From an uncultured Collinsella sp. (GTDB taxonomy: Bacteria; Actinomycetota; Coriobacteriia; Coriobacteriales; Coriobacteriaceae), in the NCBI GenBank assembly GCA_900556675.1, contig USQE01000015.1, positions 1 to 13,009 of the forward strand: a stretch of DNA of 13,009 nt. The letters are read 5' to 3'. This document shows, piece by piece, positions 7,616-13,009 of the stretch. Below the pieces are notes generated by a model. The model saw nothing but the letters and a program-made list of their open reading frames with translations, did no database searches and was not told the DNA's origin. Each line of letters starts with the position of its first letter. Position 1 is the stretch's first letter. The position numbers and the translations under genes are program-made.

Positions 7616-8707
7616 CTAGCGTTTCTTTCCGCGGAAGAAGAAGCCGTGCAGCGAGGGTTTGAGTCCGCGGCTGGCGCGACGCTCCTCGATATGATCGTGG
7701 ATCGAAGCGACGCGTTCGATGACTTCGTCGGGGATCGGCACGTCGGGATTCATGTTCTCGACCTGGCTAACCTCGGCGGCGGCGACCTGGTCGATAATGG
7801 GCACATCGTCGCGCGAGATGACGGGCGTGGCGTCTTCTTTCATCTTGCGGTATCGCTGCATCATGTCGGTCTGAAGCTGCTGGGCCGAAGGCGGCGTCCA
7901 GATGATGGCGTTGGCGCCAGCGGCGATGGTTTCACGGATGCTCTCGGGCGTCTTGCCGCCCGGTGCGATGAGCGGCAGGTTGGGATAGTGCTCGCGCAGC
8001 TCGCGCAGGACCTGGGGCGTATTTTTGCCGGCGGCGATGTTGAGAATCTTGGCTCCGGCGCGCACCTTGGCGTGAGCATCGTCGTCGCAGCGAACGACCG
8101 TGGCGATGACGGGGATGTCGGCGATGTTGGTGATGTGCTCGACCATCTCGGCAGTAGCGGGGGAGTTGACCACGCAGCCCGCCGCGCCCTGCATCTCGGA
8201 TACGGCCGCCATCTGCACGGAACGCTTACCGGTGGTGGTGCCGCCGCCAACGCCCACAAAGACCGGGCACTCGGCAACAGTCAGCAACGCTTGCGTAATG
8301 GCGGGCTGCGGCGTGAAGGGGTAGACGGCAAACACGGCGTCGGCATTGGAGTTGCGGATGACCGCCACGTCGGTGGTGTAGATGAGCGATTTGATGCGGC
8401 GGCCAAAGAGCGTAAAGCCGCTGGCCTCCTCGATCTCATCGGGCATACGGAGGGCTGCCTTGCGCAGACGCCCGTCGATGGGCAGCGGCTCCATGGGCAA
8501 AAGGCCGTTGGGAGTTACGGCCACCTGGGGCTCGGTAAATTCGTCTGCAAGCTCAACCTCGGAGAAGTCGACCGAGGCGACGATGTCCTCGTGAACCTCG
8601 GCGGGAACATCGATGGGGGCTTGGTCGTTCGTCGCGGCAGGCGTCTCGAAGGAGCTGGTGCCGACAAAGGCGTCGACGCGCTCGTTCAAATCGTTGAGAG
8701 AATCCAT
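7616..8707 (-). CDS. Beta/alpha (TIM)-barrel protein of unknown function, often labelled 'hydrolase'
   Basis: The protein has 363 residues from the ATG at 8707; the ribosome-binding site is weak (GGACCGCC). The conserved core (about 98-287) begins SGFTLFGRRIKSLIYTTD and contains VYPFTPQP, the glycine-rich GVGGGTTTGKR (152-162), VVNSPAT, IPVIATVV, LIAPGGKTPESIRETIAAGANAIIWTPPS in segments. This alternation of beta strands with GA[NG]xI-type loops is that of a phosphate-binding (beta/alpha)8 barrel distantly like IMP dehydrogenase, NanE or thiazole synthase. I recall similar proteins in clostridia annotated only as hydrolase, with no known reaction. Unusual here are an acidic head of about 78 residues and a tail of about 75 residues ending in basic FFFRGKKR, both outside the barrel and probably disordered. 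No flavin or catalytic motif can be assigned with confidence. It forms a single-gene unit. Confidence 0.85.
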   Translation of the reverse strand: MDSLNDLNERVDAFVGTSSFETPAATNDQAPIDVPAEVHEDIVASVDFSEVELADEFTEPQVAVTPNGLLPMEPLPIDGRLRKAALRMPDEIEEASGFTLFGRRIKSLIYTTDVAVIRNSNADAVFAVYPFTPQPAITQALLTVAECPVFVGVGGGTTTGKRSVQMAAVSEMQGAAGCVVNSPATAEMVEHITNIADIPVIATVVRCDDDAHAKVRAGAKILNIAAGKNTPQVLRELREHYPNLPLIAPGGKTPESIRETIAAGANAIIWTPPSAQQLQTDMMQRYRKMKEDATPVISRDDVPIIDQVAAAEVSQVENMNPDVPIPDEVIERVASIHDHIEERRASRGLKPSLHGFFFRGKKR

Positions 8708-8737
8708 GGCGGTCCGTTTCTATGCTGTGCGGTCGGC

Positions 8738-8765
8738 AGTGTACGACCGGCGTTGCGAGTGCTAA
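8738..8765 (-). promoter_or_regulatory. Candidate promoter of the barrel gene
   Basis: On the minus strand TTAGCA (8765-8760) and TACACT (8743-8738) are spaced 16 bases apart. This would give a 5' leader of about 24 bases before the ATG at 8707. The boxes match the consensus only partly. Confidence 0.3.
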
Positions 8766-8899
8766 ATCGTTTGACGAGTTGATTTTTCCCCGCTGCGCCA
8801 TCCGTTAGACTGAAGGGCCGGCGAACGTGAAGGAGCTGTGGTGGCGGGAATCGAGGTGCTATCTTGAATGTCCCGTATACAAAAGAGAGGTGACGCGGT

Positions 8900-9070
8900 A
8901 TGGAATTCTCGGCAATGTTGGGCTCGATTGGCCTATGCGTGGGCGCAATCGTTGCCGCCGCGGTCATCTACTTTGCGGTCACGGCCATTAAGGGCAAAAA
9001 GGCTGAGCGCAAGGAGCGTGAAGCGCTTGCGCGGCATGAGGACCAGCAGGACAGGCGCGCACGGCGATAG
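8900..9070 (+). CDS. Small single-helix membrane protein, 56 residues
   Basis: The frame runs from the ATG at 8900 to TAG at 9070 and has a GAGAGG ribosome-binding site 8-9 bases upstream (8886-8891). The sequence is a short head (MEFSAM), one membrane helix (about 7-30, GSIGLCVGAIVAAAVIYFAV in part) and a strongly charged tail rich in Arg, Lys, Glu and Asp, ending RRARR. The basic tail predicts an N-out/C-in topology. No family is recognised and no function is proposed. It is flanked by divergent upstream and convergent downstream genes, so it must have its own promoter; TAGACT at 8806-8811 could be the -10 box, though no well-spaced -35 accompanies it. Helix, charge pattern and ribosome-binding site make it a credible gene rather than a chance frame. 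Confidence 0.72.
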   Translation: MEFSAMLGSIGLCVGAIVAAAVIYFAVTAIKGKKAERKEREALARHEDQQDRRARR

Positions 9071-9094
9071 CTTGTTGAGTTTTGAATCCGTGCG

Positions 9095-10198
9095 CTAGCT
9101 GCGTTTTCGGACCAGGGCGATATAGAAGCCCTCAAAGTCGCGACTGGGCGGAATGGTCAGCGTGCCGGGCATGCGGTTGGCAATGGCCGAGACGTGGCCT
9201 TCGGCAATGGCTTCGGTAAGGGCGTTGCACTCGATATGCGGATCCTCGCCGGCACCCTGGGCGCGACGCGCTTCGCTTTCGCTTGGCGTGCCGTCGAGGG
9301 GGATGAGCTCGCAGTCCATGTGCTTGTCGAGGGCCTCTTGCAGGGCATCCTCGTTTTCCTGCGGCAAGATCGAACAGGTCGAATAGACGAGCGTGCCGCC
9401 CGGTTTGAGGGCCCCCATGGCGCGGTCCAGAAGCGCGCGCTGCGAGCGGGCGCACTTAACGAGCAACTGTTCGGTGAGGCCGCGCAGGCTCTTTTCGTTG
9501 CCGCTGATGACGGTGCCCGTGCCGGTGCAGGGGGCGTCGAGCAGGATACGGTCAAAGCGGAAGAACTCGTCGAGCTCGCGTGCGTCAATGCGCATGACGG
9601 GCACGTTTTTGGCGCCCTGGCGGCCCAAGTTTGCCTCGAGCTTTTCGGCGCGGGGAATGCTCATCTCACAGGCGGTGAGGTGCGCCTGTCCCTGGGTGAG
9701 GGCGGCGATCTGCGTCGTCTTGCCGCCGGGGGCCGCGCACATGTCCAGGATGTCCTCGCCGGCCTGGGCGCCCAGCACCAAAGGCGGCATCATGGACGAC
9801 AGGCTCTGCAGGTAGATCTTGCCGTCACGGTAGATGTCGAGGTCCCACAGGTCGGATACCTGGGCGTCGGGCAGGATGAAGGCATCCTGATACCACGCGA
9901 CGGAGCGGTGGGCGATCCCGGCGGCGTCGAGTGCCGCGGCAATGTCCTCGGCGGTCGCCTTGAGCGTGTTGGCGCGCAGCGTGACCGGGCGCGCGGCTGC
10001 GGCGCCAAAGCCTTCGATCATGAGCTCGGCATCGGCAGGCGTATAGGCACCGGCAACCGTGTCGACCATAAAGCGCGGCAGGTCGGCGGCGGAGTGTTGG
10101 GCGGCAAGCCGGTCGGAAAGCTCGGTAGCGGCAAACTGCCTAAGCTTGAGCTCGGGCTTAACCTGCTTTTTCTGCTTACGACGACGCGGCTTGGACAT
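9095..10198 (-). CDS. RNA m5C methyltransferase, NOL1/NOP2/Sun (RsmB/RsmF) family
   Basis: The 367-residue protein transfers a methyl group from S-adenosylmethionine to C5 of cytosine in RNA, most likely 16S rRNA. The SAM-binding motif I is DMCAAPGGKT (152-161). The two cysteines of the mechanism lie in DAPCTGTG (221-228, C224) and YSTCS (272-276, C275). A Lys/Arg-rich head (SKPRRRKQKKQ) and PVTLRANTLK (71-80) precede the catalytic domain, and DFEGFYIALVRK closes the protein. There is no NusB-like N-terminal domain, so it is not a classical RsmB, and there is no long RsmF-type C-terminal extension. The exact target cytosine cannot be assigned. The start at 10198 has a GGAAGGAAAG ribosome-binding site. 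It lies downstream of the tRNA ligase gene on the same strand, with the nested-repeat element between, and is convergent (24 bases apart) with the small membrane protein gene without a visible terminator. Confidence 0.92.
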   Translation of the reverse strand: MSKPRRRKQKKQVKPELKLRQFAATELSDRLAAQHSAADLPRFMVDTVAGAYTPADAELMIEGFGAAAARPVTLRANTLKATAEDIAAALDAAGIAHRSVAWYQDAFILPDAQVSDLWDLDIYRDGKIYLQSLSSMMPPLVLGAQAGEDILDMCAAPGGKTTQIAALTQGQAHLTACEMSIPRAEKLEANLGRQGAKNVPVMRIDARELDEFFRFDRILLDAPCTGTGTVISGNEKSLRGLTEQLLVKCARSQRALLDRAMGALKPGGTLVYSTCSILPQENEDALQEALDKHMDCELIPLDGTPSESEARRAQGAGEDPHIECNALTEAIAEGHVSAIANRMPGTLTIPPSRDFEGFYIALVRKRS

Positions 10199-10217
10199 CC
10201 GTCTTTCCTTCCACCGA

Positions 10218-10338
10218 AATGATTATTCTGGGACGGGGATTAAAAAATCATTTAATGATCCCCGTCCCAAAAAGACTGTACTGTGGCGCCCGGGAATGAT
10301 TTTTTAATCCCCGTCCCAGAATAATCATTCCCGGGCGC
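10218..10338. repeat. Nested inverted-repeat element in the tRNA ligase / methyltransferase gap
   Basis: Two perfect 35-bp inverted arms lie at 10218-10252 and 10295-10329. The right arm is itself enclosed by a second perfect 16-bp inverted repeat, GCGCCCGGGAATGATT (10286-10301) with AATCATTCCCGGGCGC (10323-10338). The core TGGGACGGGGAT occurs at 10229-10240 and in reverse complement at 10258-10269 and 10307-10318. The middle copy equals the right one with eight bases missing. The inner pair can form an 11-bp stem (10230-10240 with 10258-10268). No transposase is present. No proper T-run follows the hairpins, so it is not an ordinary terminator, although it occupies the position where the tRNA ligase transcript should end. 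It fills most of the 151-base gap 10199-10349. Confidence 0.85.
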
Positions 10339-10349
10339 GTTGCGGTTGC

Positions 10350-12500
10350 CTAGTACTGGCTCTCGTGCTTGCTAAAGAAGTCGAAGCGCGGGGGCAGCGG
10401 CTTCACGCGGTGCTCGCCGGGCTTCTCGCCCAGGCTCTCCACAAACTCATCCGTGGAGGCAAAGATGTTGTCCCAGCTAAAGAAGGCGACCGGGTCGACG
10501 TCGAAGTACTCGCAGATGAGCTCGCAGCCGGCCGGGACGATGCCGTGCATGAGCACGGTTGCCACACGCAGCTCGGTAAAGGCGTCGACCAGGGCCTGCT
10601 TCATGGCGGCGTTGGCCGGCTCGCCCTCGAGCTTGTTGGCGGCCTTGGAGGCATCGCTCCAGCGCTTGTTGGCGGCGCGCAGGTAGTCGTCGCACACGGC
10701 GAGCGCGCGGTGCGTCTCGAACTTGTACATGGCCTGCTCAAAGGCAAGGGCGGCCTGCTCGGCAGCCTCGACCACGGCAGCAGAGGCGGCGCCGGCCGGA
10801 ATGCAGCCGTTGCGATAGGGGCTCTCGTCGCCCTCCTTGACGGCGACGCCGTAGAAGCAGCTGCGGGCCAGGCGGTTGAAGACGCCGGTCAAAAGCGCGC
10901 TCTCCTTAAGGGCCGGATCGATGACGCGCTTGTCGTCGCAGGCGCGCACCTCGTTGCCGTCCTTGTCCTTGCCGGTCACGCGGGTGTCGTATGCCTTGGG
11001 GCTAAAGCTCACCGGCTTCTCGGACAGGCCGAGCGACAGCCAGTGCGCGCGCATCTGCTCGCAGGTGTAGTGGTTGAGCAGGTCGTCTGCCGGCGGGGGA
11101 GGCGTCTGCGAAGACGAGCTGGCCTTTTTGCCCATATAGAGCAGGTGGTAGCAGGCGCTGACGGTGCTCTGCGTGAGGTCCCAACCCAGGGCCTCCCACA
11201 TGGCGGTCTGCGCGATGCAGTAGAAGTAGATGTTGTCCTGACCGATGAACTGGTAGATCTGTGCGTCGTCAGAGCACCACCAGTCGCGCCAGTCGAGCGA
11301 GCTGTGCTGGTAGGTGGGCGCGGGGACCTGTGTGGAATCGGCGGCGGGCTCGCCCATGAGCGCGGCGTCCTGGGCGGCGACACCCTCGGTTACGCCGGCG
11401 GCTCGGGCGTCGCGGGCGAGTACGGTGCGGGTGTAGCTGATGGGCGCCCACAGGCTCTCGGGCCAGCACCAGCAGGTGACGTCGTTCACGCCGTCGACCT
11501 CGGGCACCGGAACGCCCCAGTCGATGTTACCGGTGATGCGGAAGGGCACGAGCGCCTTGCCGCTGCGGAAGCGCACGCCGCCGTTGGCGAGCACCGCGTG
11601 GGCGTCGTCGCGCTCCTTCCAGCTGGGGAAGGTGACGGTAAAGCTGCTCTTGTTGCCCTCGGGTTCCAGCACGGTGTGCTCGGGGAGCTGGTCCTCGACG
11701 GCGTCGAAGGCCTCGCGGAACTTGTTCTGAATGTAGAGCTGAGCCGGCAGCAGCCACTCTTCCATGGTCTTGGAGACCACGGAGCGAACCTGCGGGTTCT
11801 GGGCGAGCTTGGCGGTGTAGGTCTTCATAAAGTCGAGGTAGGCCGGCAGGTCGAAGTAGAGGTTGTCGACCGGGCGCAGCTCGGGCACCTCGCCGGTGAG
11901 CTGGCTCTTGGGCGCGATGAGCTCCTCGGGCTCGAACTGGTGTCCCAGGTCGCACTCGTCGGCGTACGCCTTCTCGGACTTGCAGCCCTGGATGGGGCAG
12001 CGGCCGATCACCTGACGGCCGTTGAGGAACGTGCCGGCCTTGGCGTCGTAGAACTGCAGCGTGGAGCGCTTGGAGATGGTGCCCTGCTCGTGCAGGCGCT
12101 CGATAATCTCGGCGGTAACCTCGTTGTGGATCTGCGCAGCCGGCTCAAGGCCCGAGCCGCCGTAGATATCGCAGCTGATGTTGTAGTTGTTGAGGGTCGC
12201 GGCCTGGCGGGAGTGATTGGACTCGACGTACTCGCCGATGGACTTGTCGTAGCCTTCGTTCTCCTTGAGCTTGCGGTAGCTCTCCATGATGGGCGAGCCA
12301 TAGCAGTCGGTGCCCGAGGTGAAGATGACGTTCTCGCGGCCCAGACGGTCGCGCAGGAAGCGGGCGAAGAAGTCGGCCGGGACAAAGACGCCACCAACGT
12401 GGCCAAAGTGAAGGCCCTTGTTGCCGTAGGGCTCGCCGGCGGTAACGATGGCGCGGCGAGGCCAGCTGGGACGGTCGTTCATGGAGTATTTGGATGCCAT
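10350..12500 (-). CDS. Methionyl-tRNA synthetase-like class I tRNA ligase with a KASSS loop
   Basis: The protein has 716 residues from the ATG at 12500, which has AAGGAG immediately upstream (plus-strand 12505-12510). Class I features are seen in order: the HIGH-type motif HFGH (31-34), TSGTDCYGSPI where MetRS usually has GTDEHG, a zinc-binding candidate C168-x4-C173-x9-C183-x3-H187 in the connective domain, FIGQDNIYFY (418-427, like MetRS FIGKDIIYFH), and KKASSSS (458-464) at the KMSKS position. A helical anticodon-binding domain (about 540-690) follows. The layout is that of methionyl-tRNA synthetase: ATP-dependent charging of tRNA with methionine in the cytosol. The motif changes mark a divergent subfamily that I recall being named only 'class I tRNA ligase family protein'. 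Whether it charges methionine is inferred. The organism may have a conventional metG elsewhere. Confidence 0.85.
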   Translation of the reverse strand: MASKYSMNDRPSWPRRAIVTAGEPYGNKGLHFGHVGGVFVPADFFARFLRDRLGRENVIFTSGTDCYGSPIMESYRKLKENEGYDKSIGEYVESNHSRQAATLNNYNISCDIYGGSGLEPAAQIHNEVTAEIIERLHEQGTISKRSTLQFYDAKAGTFLNGRQVIGRCPIQGCKSEKAYADECDLGHQFEPEELIAPKSQLTGEVPELRPVDNLYFDLPAYLDFMKTYTAKLAQNPQVRSVVSKTMEEWLLPAQLYIQNKFREAFDAVEDQLPEHTVLEPEGNKSSFTVTFPSWKERDDAHAVLANGGVRFRSGKALVPFRITGNIDWGVPVPEVDGVNDVTCWCWPESLWAPISYTRTVLARDARAAGVTEGVAAQDAALMGEPAADSTQVPAPTYQHSSLDWRDWWCSDDAQIYQFIGQDNIYFYCIAQTAMWEALGWDLTQSTVSACYHLLYMGKKASSSSQTPPPPADDLLNHYTCEQMRAHWLSLGLSEKPVSFSPKAYDTRVTGKDKDGNEVRACDDKRVIDPALKESALLTGVFNRLARSCFYGVAVKEGDESPYRNGCIPAGAASAAVVEAAEQAALAFEQAMYKFETHRALAVCDDYLRAANKRWSDASKAANKLEGEPANAAMKQALVDAFTELRVATVLMHGIVPAGCELICEYFDVDPVAFFSWDNIFASTDEFVESLGEKPGEHRVKPLPPRFDFFSKHESQY

Positions 12501-12581
12501 GGGACTCCTTCGCATATGGTGAGGGCGCGGCCGGGCGCAAGGCCTGACGACGCGGTGGTCAATTCGTGCATATCGTTCGAC

Positions 12582-12590
12582 ATTATCGCA
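12582..12590 (-). promoter_or_regulatory. Candidate extended -10 promoter of the tRNA ligase gene
   Basis: On the minus strand TGCGATAAT (12590-12582) fits an extended -10 (TGn plus GATAAT) and no good -35 is visible. The leader would be about 75 bases. It shows no T-box-like features that I can recognise. Confidence 0.3.
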
Positions 12591-12618
12591 CATGCGGACG
12601 GGTACGTGGCAGGGGCGC

Positions 12619-12624
12619 TATCCT
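12619..12624 (+). promoter_or_regulatory. Candidate -10 box for a leaderless transcript
   Basis: TATCCT lies 8 bases upstream of the ATG at 12633, placing transcription start at or next to the start codon. No Shine-Dalgarno sequence precedes that ATG. The -35 region is poor. Confidence 0.3.
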
Positions 12625-12632
12625 AAGATGCT

Positions 12633-13009
12633 ATGAATGAGATTTCCAACATACATGCGTTTGAGGACGAGGAATTTCTGCACGCCTGCTTTGTGTGGGG
12701 GATGGCCGTGCTTGTGGTGTTTGCCGTGTGCCTGGTGCCGGTGTTTATGCTGCTGGGCGGGCCCGCAGACTTGGATGTGGCGGACGCGGGCGGCTGGACG
12801 GCGGTTTTGGGCTGGATAGTCGGCTTGGCTGCGGTTTCGGCGGCGTCATTTGCCGTGCACGAGCTGGTGCACGGTGTGTTATTTAAGCTTCTGGCGCCTG
12901 CGGGCGCGAAGGTGACCTTTGGGGCGAATCGCGAGACGGCGATGATCTATGCCTGCGCCGAGGGCGTGGTCTATTCGCGCCGGCGGTACGTGGCAGTTTG
13001 CCTGGCGCC
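12633..13009 (+). CDS. DUF3267-type membrane zinc metalloprotease (3' partial)
   Basis: The frame starts at the ATG at 12633 and is still open at the window end after 125 codons. The sequence is a short acidic head (MNEISNIHAFEDEEF), a first membrane helix (about 18-42), a second helix (about 55-75) and then HELVHG (76-81), the HExxH zinc-binding motif of zincins directly after a helix. FKLLAPAGAKVTFG follows, as in DUF3267/putative zincin peptidases, which have several membrane helices and are about 180-200 residues long. The rest, including a third metal ligand, is outside the window. The substrate is unknown. An overlapping frame starting at 12637 lacks these features and is rejected. There is no ribosome-binding site; a leaderless start is possible. 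It is divergent from the tRNA ligase gene across 132 bases. Confidence 0.75.
   Translation, partial: MNEISNIHAFEDEEFLHACFVWGMAVLVVFAVCLVPVFMLLGGPADLDVADAGGWTAVLGWIVGLAAVSAASFAVHELVHGVLFKLLAPAGAKVTFGANRETAMIYACAEGVVYSRRRYVAVCLA

Noticed and set aside
7586..8782. 398-codon plus-strand open frame
   Set aside because: It is antisense to the barrel gene, has an Asp/Gly/His/Val-rich shadow composition, and begins inside the terminator.
9194..10222. 342-codon plus-strand open frame
   Set aside because: It is antisense to the methyltransferase gene, whose catalytic motifs are intact.
10218..10338. Simple rho-independent terminator of the tRNA ligase gene
   Set aside because: The hairpins are strong, but none is followed directly by a T-run on the minus strand, and the perfect nested arms are far longer than a terminator needs.
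10365..12626. A 753-codon open frame on the plus strand
   Set aside because: It is antisense to the tRNA ligase gene. Its translation is a low-complexity Val/Gly/Leu/Ala/Arg mixture with no domain, caused by the high-GC codon pattern of the real gene.
12637..12819. 60-codon plus-strand frame starting MRFPTYMRL
   Set aside because: It overlaps the DUF3267 frame in another register and is Cys/Trp-rich with no membrane or catalytic pattern. The frame from 12633 carries HELVH and continues to the window end.

Overview
The window looks like a stretch of a Coriobacteriia (Actinomycetota) chromosome, most likely Collinsella or a close relative. The basis is high GC with G/C-ending codons, a class III (Firmicutes-type) fructose-bisphosphatase, a KASSS-type class I tRNA ligase, and surface proteins that combine DUF4430 and InlB-type repeats. 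The genus is inferred from recalled family resemblance, not from a database search. There are no rRNA or tRNA genes, insertion sequences, phage genes or CRISPR arrays.

Layout. (1) 1-2866, + strand: the 3' part of a large C-terminally anchored surface protein (end of a DUF4430 domain, PQQ-like beta-propeller, InlB/Flg_new repeat, charged stalk, membrane helix). It overlaps a second surface protein that is anchored at its N-terminus and carries one DUF4430 domain. A terminator follows. (2) 2928-3218: a non-coding array of four 44-bp imperfect palindromes separated by exactly 18 bp (62-bp period). (3) 3219-6298, - strand: two tandem GtrA-family four-helix membrane proteins downstream of a class III fructose-1,6-bisphosphatase gene (fbp). 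(4) 6299-6616: a divergent intergenic region with three copies of TTGGTAAA. (5) 6617-7507, +: a DegV/FakB-type lipid-binding protein, convergent across a strong hairpin terminator with (6) 7616-8707, -: a beta/alpha-barrel protein of unknown function. (7) 8900-9070, +: a 56-residue single-helix membrane protein. (8) 9095-10198, -: an RNA m5C methyltransferase of the NOL1/NOP2/Sun family. (9) 10199-10349: a compact element of nested inverted repeats. (10) 10350-12500, -: a methionyl-tRNA-synthetase-like class I tRNA ligase with a divergent KMSKS loop. (11) 12633 to the window end, +: the 5' part of a DUF3267-type membrane zincin with an HELVH motif.

Most of the genes are housekeeping or metabolic: gluconeogenesis, lipid binding, RNA modification and aminoacylation. 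They form short single-gene or two-gene units rather than one pathway. The parts that look least ordinary are the DUF4430 surface pair, the two palindromic intergenic elements (which share a GGGACG core) and the divergent tRNA ligase. I see no convincing new defence or mobile system.
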